DNA of 64,000 nt from Phallus indusiatus. Lineage: Eukaryota; Basidiomycota; Agaricomycetes; Phallales; Phallaceae. The notes under the pieces were generated by a model. The model saw nothing but the letters and a program-made list of their open reading frames with translations. It did not search any database and was not told where the DNA came from. Location: the NCBI GenBank assembly GCA_027605045.1, contig JAQFWX010000004.1, forward strand, positions 1,870,683 through 1,934,682. Direction: 5' to 3'. A program made the translations under genes and the position numbers. Shown in pieces: positions 26,201-36,600 of the stretch (position 1 is its first letter; each line of letters starts with the position of its first letter).

Positions 26201-26773
26201 TCATTTAAGACGACAAAGGTGTCCAGTGCATCAATTAGTGTAACAGAAAAGTTCCCATTTACGTCGTTGATGGACCAGTCCTCTCTGTGTGGTATATTAG
26301 TATCATGCGTCGTTCTGAATATGAGATAATTGACTGACGGGTCATCGCTTGGACCCCGACCAATACAAGATAACGGTCGTAACTGACAACGACAAGTTAA
26401 CGTGACGCTAGTGTGTCTAGTGTATAGTATACCTCATCCATAGGGTAGGCTAAAATAGAATAACAGTTTGACGTGTCTCATCAAGAAGATGTTGTCTACT
26501 AACCATGCTGCATGTAATTGTCGAACGCGTGCGACCAAAGGTCTCTAACTTTTTCCCTGAAAAGAAGAAAAACCCAAAAAGATGAGTGGAAAGAATTACT
26601 AAACAATGAGTTCAGCACCTGAACGTGAGTTTTCTGGACGTTGACCAAAGGGGCACTGCAGACCGTGTGTCCAGTTCAGCCCACTCCCAAAACCATTTCG
26701 GACTGGCATACGGCAGCAACAAAAGTATGATAAGAGTAAGAGCACTGCATCGATGATATCGAGCAAGACTCAT
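23265..26773 (-). CDS. MNL1: EDEM/Mnl1-type ER alpha-1,2-mannosidase (GH47) with PA domain
   Basis: EDEM proteins trim mannose from misfolded glycoproteins in the ER to mark them for ERAD. The start at 26773 ([14 protein letters not shown]) provides a signal peptide with ILLLLPYA. It is followed by [32 protein letters not shown] and [20 protein letters not shown], which are GH47 landmarks, spread over many short exons to about 24000. A C-terminal PA domain follows ([33 protein letters not shown]), as in EDEM3 and fungal Mnl1. The splice at about 24000 (GTGAGT..TTTAG) joins GYDITR to [14 protein letters not shown]. The apparent open frame across that intron is a decoy. No HDEL-type signal is visible; the protein ends [12 protein letters not shown]. 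Confidence 0.85.
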
Positions 26774-27146
26774 ACCAAACCACAAGACGTGGTCAAAATT
26801 GCTATTATTTTGGTGTACGTGTCCGAACTTGATCCCTGACGCGGACAGCTTAGCCAATGGGCGATTCGGGTGACTATTATTATTACCTAACCGTAAGAAC
26901 AGTGGTGCTCTCTGCAATGCGCAATAATAAAACATTCTTGTTTCTTATACAAATTGCTATACGGAACCGGTGAAACTTCGTTTCCTTTGACATTCTGGAA
27001 TACGGATGGATTTCACTTTCTTTTCAAGTTCGTAACTAAATAAATGATTACGTCAGCTCCAAAGAAATATATACGCAACTGCACAGCTGCAAGTATCACC
27101 AGCACTGGCCAGTGGTTGTTAACCCAAGTACTACATCTCCTAAGCG
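26774..27146. promoter_or_regulatory. Divergent intergenic region between the mannosidase and SSSCA1-like genes
   Basis: These 373 nt hold no gene I can support. They separate two head-to-head starts and must contain both promoters. The minus-strand frame of the mannosidase stays open to 26935, but the residues there do not look like a signal peptide and are probably leader sequence. I saw no clear TATA box, repeat or known operator. Confidence 0.4.
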
Positions 27147-28233
27147 ATGAGCAGGATTTCAGACGTCTCAAACAAATTGGGACAATATCTTCTTCAGGGC
27201 TACATTCTCACAGATGATCCATGTCCCACTTGCTCGATTCCTATGCTACGGACACCAGCCGCTCACGCTCGTCAGCCACAGCGTTTGTTTTGCAGTCAAT
27301 GCTCCGATCCGGTATCAGAAGGTAATGTTGTTGGTGTCACTTATCAAACAAAAAAGCCTTAATGTTCACGTAGCAGCTGAAGCTGAACATCATTCCACCG
27401 ACAATAATGCCGATAAGAACGTGTTGGACGGGCGTGTCTCTCAGGTATCATCCCAGTCGGAGTTTCCAACTCTTGCTCAGCCTCCTGACAATTCAGAAAT
27501 ACTGCACCGTCGTCTTCAATCAGACAAAGCATCTGCCGAAATAGGTAACCGCATGCTGAAGGGTTGGGCTATGCTAGCTGAAGAGTGTCCGAATGAGTCC
27601 TGTTATGGCATACCGCTAGTACGCTCGCCAAATTCTGGAGCAGTAAAAGATAAGAGAATGGTATGGTGCCGTTATATAAATATCTTCGCTTCTTCCCTGA
27701 GGTAGCGTAGGAATGCGTTGTTTGTGGCAGCATTTACGTGCACGAGCGAACGGCCGGGGGTCAGGCTATTTTGATGAAGCAAAATCAAGTATCAACGGCT
27801 ACGACTACTCCGGAAGCTTTAAAGAGCGTAGGTACCAATGTTCTCCCGTCCTCATTTGAAGACAATCGCAAAGCCAGCCACGAAATTTCGTTGAATTCGC
27901 AACACTCAACAGATAAGATCCCTCGTGACGCTTTGACGGCAGGGCAACATGCCTTAGCAAACGTGTGTTCATGTCTCGTTTGGTAATATGAAATAAACTA
28001 AAGGTCGCAATATATGTATTTAGGAAAAAGTTCCCCTGATATCCACCATAAGCGCAACTATCGTCGCTTTGCAAGATAGTCTTCAAGTGCTTTCCACTCG
28101 CTTATCCTCTGTTGCCAGCAATTCGCCTCCAGATCATCTCCTTATAGGGGAATTAGCTCACTCCATCGGGCAGATATCCTCAACATTGGAGGTCATACTT
28201 ACATTATACACACAACAAAAAAAGCAATTGTAG
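27147..28233 (+). CDS. SSSCA1-like protein with two zinc-ribbon modules
   Basis: Four exons (27147-27321, 27374-27660, 27711-27962, 28024-28233) give 307 residues. The N-terminal part, LGQYLLQGYILTDDPCPTCS..RTP..LFCSQC, is the zinc ribbon of the Sjogren's syndrome/scleroderma autoantigen 1 family. After a polar linker the pattern recurs: MLKGWAMLAEECPNESCYGI, LVRSP, then ECVVCGSIYVHE after a splice. So two ribbons of CxxC..CxxC type sit in tandem, the second with a longer C-P-N-E-S-C spacing. The C-terminus is a helix, probably coiled coil (STISATIVALQDSLQVLSTR, LAHSIGQISSTLEVILTLYT). The cellular role of this family in fungi is not established. The protein is likely cytosolic or nuclear, as it has no signal peptide or membrane segment. 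Confidence 0.72.
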
Positions 28234-28317
28234 CTATTAAAGTAGGGTTTAGTTCCACCCCTTATTAATTGACATTTAACCTTGGCCTTGCCAGAGACAC
28301 GTGTTAACCAACACAGT

Positions 28318-29643
28318 ATGCCAATCAATAAGATACATGAGGCGAACGAGCCTTTGCCTGGGTGTTATTTAATAGTCAAACGATTATTGAGGTCATTTAA
28401 AAACATGCCTCGCTTTCTTTCGCCTTTCAGACGCAGAGACAGCGAAGGAGAGTATATCGACTCGCGCCCTGACTATCATAACGACTACCGATATCTTCGA
28501 TCGGCTACTCCCAGCGGTGATTCACAGAGGAACAGTTTTTCGCCCAAACACAGACATGTAAGGGCTTCACAGATTCATAGACTTGAGATGCTGATCACAT
28601 CAGAGAGATGTTGTATACGCCAATGCCAACGAACGTGCAGAAGACTATGTAATACCCCCGTCGAACATCGAAAGTTATCCCGGCGCACTTCCAGGACGTC
28701 GAAATAGGGCCGATGGCTACTCTGACACCAGTTTTACCGATTCCGACGTCAGATACGCAAGGCATCGATCACGAACTCCACACACTCATGTCTCAGATCC
28801 CACACCATACGCTGGGGGACTAACGTCACAAGAAACATATCATACGCTACCACCACAGGCACGTCACTACGCAGTGCATGGTTCACCGGAGAGGCCACCG
28901 ACTCCGGTATATCGCCATTCATCTTCTACACCAATACCGCGAGATCAAGAACTTGACGTATCTCAAGTTCAAGAGATGCCGGTCATCTCAGAGGAGCCTC
29001 GACGAATATATGCTAAACCGGGTGAATTGATTACTATCAATGGGGTCCAAATTGAATTTCAGGGAAACGGGAGACATACACGCCATCATGGAGGTCACAA
29101 CAAACGAGCTCATTCGAAGGCGCGATACATGGATGGTTATGCTTCCGATGTAAGCAAACACTTGTTCAAAGAATTCCGTCCGTAAAACCGACTTCTCATT
29201 CACAAGGAGTATACAAACTCATCCTCATTCGAAGACCAGCCTATAATAATCAGAGCAGATCCCCGTACTGAAATACAGGTATGATATTAAAATTATCATG
29301 ATTAAAGACCGACCCGGATTAGATAGGAAATGATTACGATGGATATGTACCATACCAGCACTACCATACACCCGATAAACGACGACATCATCATAAAAGC
29401 AGGAGTCATCACCGTCGGGACCATGACGCTGAGGAAGTGTATATCGTTCCTGCTGGCGCTAACGTCATTTTTGTTGATGAGGACGGGAGGAGTTACACAG
29501 GTTTGTCGATGACATGTGTATTGAAGGTTGTTTGACACAAAAACAGGGTCGGCGACTTCGAGGAAGACAGATATTCGCGAAGGAGGAATTCCAGAGTGCA
29601 TGCCAGCCGCCAGGCTGATGGTTCATATGTGATTGACTTGTAG
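28318..29643 (+). CDS. Hypothetical disordered Arg/His/Ser-rich protein
   Basis: I do not recognise a family. The ATG at 28318 is first, but an ATG at 28405 (MPRFLSPFRRRDSEGEYIDS) looks more natural. Later exons read RDVVYANANERAEDYVIPPS, RPPTPVYRHSSSTPIPRDQE, EEPRRIYAKPGELITINGVQ, SSSFEDQPIIIRADP and EEVYIVPAGANVIFVDEDG. The last exon reads VGDFEEDRYSRRRNSRVHAS and ends DGSYVIDL. Short ordered motifs (ITINGVQIEF, YIVPAGANVIFVDEDG) stand out in an otherwise polar, low-complexity chain rich in R, H, S and Y. The junction before the last exon does not phase with the best donor (GTTTGT at about 29501). A weak GTCGAT donor four bases on would restore it. Confidence 0.5.
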
Positions 29644-29769
29644 GGCAGGAAATATCTTTTATTGCAGCGCTTGGGGTCCCATTCCGGGGCGGTGATGCAA
29701 TGATGTAAAGTTAATTTGGGATCACCGATAAATTTATGGGACATGTTTTGCTTGAAAGTAGTTATACCG

Positions 29770-30824
29770 CTAATTTTTCTTCTTGAAACTTCTTTTTTTA
29801 ATGCTCGAAGGGGAGTCGGTACCCTCCACAGATCTGATCTCGCGTGCTGAAAGTCTCAACACACCACCCTTGTAGCGACCTACGCCCATCGAGAGACCGC
29901 GTTCCCTCTTCCGTCGGTTGTCGGTCTTTTCTATGTGGTATAATTTTCGCAGACTAGAATGATAATTTCCTGCTTCCTTAGCCTTTGAAACAACATTAAT
30001 ACGCGTTCAACTGGAAAGAGAAGAAGATCAAACCTCTGCCAGCGCCCTTTCGCGTCTTTGATTCTCTTTCGACAACAACCCTTCACGTACAGATTTGCTT
30101 GCGTGATTTCTCTCTTCTCTCCGAACCAGCGCCTCTCCTTTTCCTAATTTAGCATCTCCCCGTAATTCCAGCACACGACCAGTCAGAGCTTTTCTTTGTT
30201 GAGCAGAAGAAGCTATTATTGCTTCGTTCTTTAAGGATCCAGAGAAAAGCTCTGTGTGTATTAAGCGATGTAATAATGCATCATTTCGGGCGTTCGATCT
30301 TCAAAACGTTGAGGCTTTTTTTAAATGTGAAAATAATGATCAACGAAGCTTACTCCTCTTCAGTCCCGTCGTCTTCAAAGTTTGCCTCGTGACGTGATTC
30401 CTTGAGCTTGGAAACCTTGGAAGACTTGGTATAATGAGTTATCAAAACCGAACAAGGTTTTTCTCGTGTACTCACCATAAATGGTTCTTTGCGCTGAATC
30501 GAAGGTTTCTTTGATAAGGTATCGTTGAAGATGACAATTTCATGATCTATAAAGTGATTAACGAGTGAAATACTCAAAAACAAGTCGTTTACCTTCTTTA
30601 TAATCTTTTGAATCCTTCGGGATTGCATCACAATTTGAGAAGGCATCAGAAAACCCGAGCCATTCCTCTTCTTCTTCTAAGTCATTTGCAACGCTAGAAT
30701 GTTCTGAATTTCCGGAATCCAATTTTGTGATGTGCTCTTGTGGACGAAAGGTAGAAAACTGAGATAAAAAATCCTGTCCTTGTTTTTCCAGCAAGGAAAG
30801 AAGCGTTTCTCGATTTTCATCCAT
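29770..30824 (-). CDS. FAF1: Faf1-like 18S rRNA processing factor
   Basis: Faf1 is a small nucleolar protein needed for early 18S pre-rRNA cleavages. The exons read MDENRETLLSLLEKQGQDFL, EEEEEWLGFSDAF, then DHEIVIFNDTLSKKP, SSKVSKLKESRHEANFEDDG, NDALLHRLIHTELFSGSL, QQRKALTGRVLELRGDAKLG and EALVRREERNHASKSVREGL. The final exon has RKRERGLSMGVGRYKGGVLR and LSAREIRSVEG. That KRERGL..VGR....L.LS.R.I stretch aligns with the C-terminal signature of yeast Faf1, which is the main reason for the call. The N-terminal SKVSKL block also fits. The protein is highly charged with many Lys/Arg, as expected for the nucleolus. The start lies only 60 nt from the divergent membrane-protein start. Confidence 0.72.
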
Positions 30825-30884
30825 TCGGGATTTAATTCGGGTGGAACTTGTCTAGTTTACGTAAGCGCCTTGGGTAATACGTCC
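30825..30884. promoter_or_regulatory. 60-nt head-to-head gap between FAF1 and a membrane-protein gene
   Basis: The two start codons (30824 on minus, 30885 on plus) are only 60 nt apart. Unless the leaders overlap, there is almost no room for separate promoters, so a bidirectional promoter with overlapping transcripts is inferred. Confidence 0.4.
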
Positions 30885-31656
30885 ATGTCTCGACGTAAAC
30901 CTTCCTCAAAAACTTCCTCAAAAACTTCCTCCTCTACTTACAAAGAAACAATACCCGAAGATGAGCAATGGAGACTTATACAGCGATCTCAGCTCCTGAA
31001 AAACTCTAAACTTATTTCCGAATCCGAACCTCCTCCAGATTTACCAGATGAACTATTTAATAGCATTCTCCTCATAATACCTTTTTCTTTTATTTACTTA
31101 ATGATGGACATGTGCGTATTATATGTTAAACCTTTACCCAAAATGACTAACTACGAATTAGTCTTATTCATACTCAATATGGTAGACATCCAAGTGTCAC
31201 AGATTTTGCTTGGAGATTACTTTCGGTCATACCATGTACGCCCTTATTCAATAGGAAGGACCAATAACTGAGGAATATACAGGCCTATCGGTTTTAGTAT
31301 TTTATGGTGAGCACCGTTAGGAGAATAAGATATATGGATAATTCATTGTGATAGCGTAGTAAACCGCTATAGACACCGACGGCTTGTGATGTTAGGGCTT
31401 TTTGTCGCCTCCATCTCTGTTGGCACGAGGTTGATTTGGTTAGTAAATCGTGCTAATTGGCTAAAGGTTATTCGCCAAGTGCGTCCTTTTCAACTATCCT
31501 ACTCATGCAATTTTTCACTAAGAACCTTAATAGGGGCCTCCTTTAGCAACTCTTTGGATTTTCACAATCGCCATTCTAGATTTAGTGCCGGCAGTGACTG
31601 GGTTAAGCGTAGTAGCTTTGTGGTTCTGGTGGAGCGGCATGAGGTTTATCTTTTAA
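30885..31656 (+). CDS. Small conserved multi-pass membrane protein, function unknown
   Basis: Four exons (30885-31111, 31162-31235, 31360-31478, 31534-31656) join in phase to 180 residues. The N-terminus is Ser/Lys-rich and carries a 12-nt tandem repeat. It is followed by a charged helix (PEDEQWRLIQRSQLLKNS). Three hydrophobic segments follow: NSILLIIPFSFIYLMMDI, LVMLGLFVASISVGTRLIWL, and TLWIFTIAILDLVPAVTGLS running into VVALWFWW. The tail is WSGMRFIF. The segments LIHTQYGRHPS and VNRANWLKVIRQ are probably loops. The gene structure is well supported by phase and by the clean hydrophobic pattern. It resembles small fungal ER membrane proteins in general, but I cannot name a family. It is divergent from FAF1. 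Confidence 0.65.
30896..30936 (+). repeat. Tandem 12-nt repeat (CTTCCTCAAAAA) in coding sequence
   Basis: About three copies of a 12-base unit lie in the first exon of the membrane-protein gene and encode repeating KTSS-type residues. It is a short in-frame coding microsatellite, likely variable in length between strains. Confidence 0.75.
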
Positions 31657-31968
31657 CACAGATAGATTACACAGTTTAATGTATCGCCCCCGTAATCTGC
31701 CCTCCCACTGGAAACTTCCATGGAAGGACACTCATAAATGAAAGAAGGCGAAGTAATATTATGAGATAAACGTTTTTATTTGCTCCATGATACGCCTGGT
31801 CTGGAATGGAAGCTTTATTCCAGAAGGCACCTTATAGGAGCAGTGGATGCATATAAGAACGATCACGGACGGGAATTTCGAGCGCGAACAGCATAAGGAG
31901 ATCGAGGTCAAATGTTCTTGAAGAGATGGTGACAATAAATGCTTATGGTAGATATGCAAGGATGTTGA
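31657..31968. other. Intergenic, convergent 3' ends
   Basis: These 312 nt lie between the stop codons of the membrane-protein gene (+) and the next gene (-). I see only 3' UTR-like, A/T-rich sequence; the small open frames here have no coding character. Confidence 0.5.
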
Positions 31969-33486
31969 TCAAGTAGGCTCGTTCTGGTGTAGCTCAATAG
32001 CTAAAATTTCGACTTTACTCTGAAAAACGAATGAAGTTCTGCAGCACACGCTTAAGTGGAAACATACACGGTACGTGCGCGTCCTTCCTTCCAATACGCG
32101 CTCAAGGACACTTATTTGCCATTTTAATCTTTTTGGCAGCATCCTCTGAATCCCTGCTCGATGCTTTTGTACCCGTTCGGTAAAAGCCTTTTTGATCCGT
32201 TACTATTCCAATAAAGTACTCCTTGTTGGGTCACTCACCTTGAAGATACGATCGTCCCTTGCGAAATAATATGACTGGAGAAAAATCTTATTAGTTAGTT
32301 CAACCATATAACAGGAACTCTGACAGGAATAGATTCCCCATCAATGTAGTTTAATGAACTCGTCCAAGCGGCGAGCAAAAGCAGATCGACCGTGGCATTC
32401 GATATACTATAATAGCATCAGTATGCGGTCGCCATAAACGTCTGGAAAAAACGGACTAGTCTTCAAGGGCCGCTATTAACGTAGCTTTACCCAACTCTTT
32501 TGTAGCAAACTTTCGAACTGCTTGATCGGCGCAGTCAACCGGTTTTCCCTCCCCTCCCGAGCGCAGTGCTAACGCGACCGTGGCAGTTTGAGCCCAAACC
32601 CACCTCTCACCTTCACTCATAATTAGACATTGCATAAATGAAGCGATCAAATCTTTTTGACTCTGCTGTAGGCCGTAATCTATGGCTAATTTCAAATTTA
32701 TTCCTGTAAAGGCAATGATAAGCCCTAAAACGGCCGTCTGAAAAGATTAATACGTACGCAAAGCTTTTAGCAACGATTTAGTTTGAGGTTTCTGCAAGTC
32801 TTCATCTTCGAGATGATTCACAAACCGACTAAGGGCTCCGACGAGTAGGATAGCAACATCCCTATGGCTTTTTCCAATTCTCATAGCATGAAGCAAGGGC
32901 GTTGCGTCTCCCGTCCGTCGTAGTAGTAGCTGCGGAAGGATGTCATTAGTCGACAATATAATATGACATTTCCAGACAAACATGAAACGCTTTGTCCCTT
33001 GAAATAATTCATTTAATTGTCAGATACGACAGGAAAGATAGTACCGTATTTCCATCAAGAACACGATATCTTTGCGTTCAATTGCACGAAATATTTCGAA
33101 GGCTTGAGGCTCTCTCCAGTTAGTAGAATTCAGTCTAGTGTTTTTGAATTTCAGTGAAGATCCCGTGGAACTACTGGTGTCCGAGCTATTAGACTGTCGT
33201 CGCAGCATCTTGGACGCGGGCTGTTCCGCAGCATCGTCTATTGAAAATCTCAACCTTTGGGCCAGTTCCTTTTGGAGAGTCTCGGAAGATATGCCACTTG
33301 CTTCGCGAGAGATAAAAGCTAATGGTGCTCAAAGAAGATGTTATTACTTCAGAAGATATGGGACTTACATATGGATGGCAAACGTGATGGCAAACATGGA
33401 CTACTTGCCATGGAAACTCGTCGGGGGTGGGACGGGGTACAGAAATCTTCATCAAGGGTAAACAAGACGTAGCTGTTGTTAAACAT
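31969..33486 (-). CDS. Conserved fungal protein of unknown function, alpha-helical
   Basis: The start at 33486 (MFNNSYVLFTLDEDFCTPSH) is chosen because it splices in phase (GTAAGT..TTAG) into SREASGISSETLQKELAQRL. Later exons read QAFEIFRAIERKDIVFLMEI, LLLRRTGDATPLLHAMRIGK, SHRDVAILLVGALSRFVNHL, LAIDYGLQQSQKDLIASFMQ, MSEGERWVWAQTATVALALR and VRKFATKELGKATLIAALED. They continue with YISNATVDLLLLAAW, YYFARDDRIFK, AFTERVQKHRAGIQRMLPKR and SVLERVLEGRTRT. I recall near-identical blocks in many fungal hypothetical proteins but no assigned function. The pattern resembles a helical-repeat (ankyrin-like) scaffold. The last splice and hence the stop (31969) are less certain. No signal peptide or membrane segment is visible. 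Confidence 0.68.
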
Positions 33487-33616
33487 CCTTCAGTAATATC
33501 GTCATACACAAATGTTTGTCCTCATAGCCTTGGCCGGGCGAGAGCCGAATGAATTATGTAATGACGCATATATAACTTCATGCTTTCCCCTTTGATCGTG
33601 TTTCCTTTGTCCAACC

Positions 33617-36600
33617 ATGTTCAACTACTTCAGAAATGCCTGGAATTATGCGGACAGAGCAAGCAGAAGCGATAACTCTTATGTCTCGACAGATCTTGAG
33701 CATCCTGACGACGAGTTTTATATGGGTGATGATAATCAGCTACAGAGCAGAAAGCGTTTACGAGATGAAGATCGAGACTCGACCGAAACCTTGGCCAAGA
33801 AGGTCAAACATGTATTTCCAACCCTTAAGGACTCGGTCGCAGACTACCTACCAGAGGTGCTACCAAAACCTCAGAATCCGGGTCTCGACGCTAGCTTGAC
33901 CGCGATAAAACCCTCCGTCGAAGACATTTTTGAGCATCTCAAAAAATCGAACAGCAAGTACATCTATTCATGAGGGAAAACAGCCCCCTAATTAGTGACA
34001 TATAGCACTGGCCGTTCTGGATACCTCCGATAGTAAGTAACGTGTTTAAAACTACTTGATCATGCATTTAATAAGTATATTCATGTGCAGAACGAACAAG
34101 TCTATTCAAGAAAACGTTGACATGGATGGTAGAGCAAGAGAATCTCCGGAGAGAAAAGGGGTTCTCAAGTCGGGTTGCCTTTCTTATAACTGCGTCAGTT
34201 TGTGTTTCATTGAACTTGCGTCCGAAAGTTTCGAGTCAAAAAAAGCCCAGATACGCCGTGCGATGAGCAATCTCTTCCATTACAAAAACTGGGAAATTCC
34301 AAAATTTCAATGATTACAGACACAGTCAGCAATCGCATATTTGGGCACAAGTTGGTGGAAGAAGATTTAATAATAATGCCGGCAAATGTGAGTGGTCCGG
34401 TCGTTATACCTGTTTACTTGTTCTGATTGTATCTCCTTCCCCAAAGATTTTTTTAGACTCTCTTGCGTGCGGGGCGCTCTCTTTTAGTCAGGTGAATTTA
34501 CTCGTGCTGCAGGATGTCGATATGATCGGTGATGCTCATCCGATGGCACGAGTAATGAAAGAGTTCTACAACTCTTCACCACCAGAAGAGCGACCGCGTA
34601 TACTCGGACTAATCAGCCTAGGTGTCAATAGCACGATACCTTACGATATTGGCATGCTCAAGTTAGAGAAACTGCTAAATGCCACTGTTTTGGGCGTTTC
34701 CTCTGAACTGCGCGATGCGATAATGGCTCTTCCAGATAAACCTACCGAAATGATATTATTCTATTATCCCCATTTTAGTATAGGGAAGGTTGATACTCCC
34801 CTTTTACAGCAACTACGTCGTGTAGGTCCAACCATGGAAGCTTTTAAAAAACAGTTTAAAAGTGCTAGATATGTGTGAGTCTATTTGATAATATCGCCAA
34901 CGTCTTTAGGTAACTTTTTCCAGTGCATCTGAGTTAGGTACATGTGCTAGCGACTTGGTATGGAGAAAAACCCTCCGTGAAATGGAAAACCAGCCAGATC
35001 TACATCTTGATAATGAAGATGACGATGATATTGTCAACCAACAAGACGCAGCATCGCGAAAAGATCTCGAGGTTCAGAAGAAAGTCTACAACATAATTAA
35101 AAATTGGATTTTTGCATTGCCAAACCTTGACCATACCTCAAGGGGTTACAATGTCACACCCAAGTTGGTAAAGTTGGTCCAAATACTTAAAACCTTCGAG
35201 CCCCACGGCGAAAGTTTCCGCGGTATCATATTTGGTAACCATTTATATAAGCTCATTATTATATTATAACATCTCTTCTTAGTCCACAGGCGATCTGTCG
35301 CTCACGCTTTGTGCGACATTCTACGCGTCTTGGGAGATTATTTAGCATTTATTCGTCCTCAGGCACTGACCGGACATAATTCTTCCACGGACTCTCATAT
35401 TCAGGTTAGTCATGCTATCTTCTCGGAATTCGCTTTTGTTCAACGTATGGTATAGCAAGATGTTTTAGAAGACTTTCGTATTGGCACAATTAATGTTTTG
35501 GTGGCCACTAAGTTTGCCGAAGATTTGGAAATACCTTCTTGCACTTGTGTCATAAGGTACTTGACGATTTCGTATCCCATGGTGATTTATAAATGAATTT
35601 CGTAGATTCAACATCTTTGAGAGTTTGGTATCATACGCATATTCAAGGGCTTGCACAAGGGGAAGCGAGAGTCACTTAATTCATATGGCAGAGAGGGGCA
35701 ATGACGTTCACCGACGTATCCTGTCTGAAATTGCTTCGTTGGACATCTCAATGGAGAGGTGGATTGAGTCAATTAGTAGGGGACCGGAAAGTTCTATTCC
35801 CCCTTCTACTTTGAAAGAAACTTCCGACCCCTATCGTTCTGATAGCGACGACGACGACGAAGAGGATTTCGTTCAGGATCCTACCGCTAGTGGCAGGATT
35901 TACATCCATGATGCTACTACTGTTTTATATCGCTTCCTTGCCTATTCACTTCCCGCAGATCGTGATATACTTCTCAAGCGACCTTTGTTTAAATTCCAAC
36001 AACTACGGGGACATGGGTCTCGTAACATGCATATTTGTACGGTTCTCATGCCCCCCGATTTTCTAATACCATCCATATCAGGCCTGCCATATCCTACTCA
36101 GTCAGCTGCGCGACGAGCGGCATGTTTACGGGCGTGCGAAGAACTCTTTAACAGGGGTTTCTTGGACTACAATTTTTTCCCTCGTCCACCATCTGTGACA
36201 GTTCGTCCACAGAGGACGTCCTATGCCTCGACTTCAATGATGGAAGATGTAACAGATGACGACGACGACAACCCTCTACTCCATAGAAAAAGTCCTCTGG
36301 TACGCGTTTATACTATCGTCGGAAGCCAGACTTCTGGTCAAATACCACTGGCATCTTCAACGGTCGATTGTATCCCACAGTAATCGACGTTGATTTTCCA
36401 GAAGAATCCACTGAAAAATACGGTTCGTTGCTATTTCTCACCAGACTTCCTTTGCCGCGTTTCGATCCTTTCAAATTGTTTCACAACGGTGTGCCGTTCA
36501 AGATCCGTATGATTCGAGCGGCGCCATTCGAAGTTGATCAAAATCAGCTACAGCTTCTCCACAGGTATACACTCAGATTATGCAGGACGATCTCGAATAA

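Noticed and set aside
33617..33973. Separate 118-residue gene starting MFNYFRNAW
   Set aside because: Its end (IFEHLKKSN) continues in phase through a GC-AG intron into LAVLDTS and the rest of Dicer, matching the segment before helicase motif I. It is treated as Dicer exon 1.
34388..34495. Apparent frameshift between helicase motifs Ib and II of Dicer
   Set aside because: Using the acceptor CCCCAAAG at 34446 gives IFLDSLACGA continuing to VNLLVLQD with no frame change, so a normal 59-nt intron explains it.
36230..36330. Frame change in Dicer before the YYRRKPDFW block
   Set aside because: An intron ending at CCATAG with a phase-0 donor upstream restores KKSSGTRLYYRRKPDFW.
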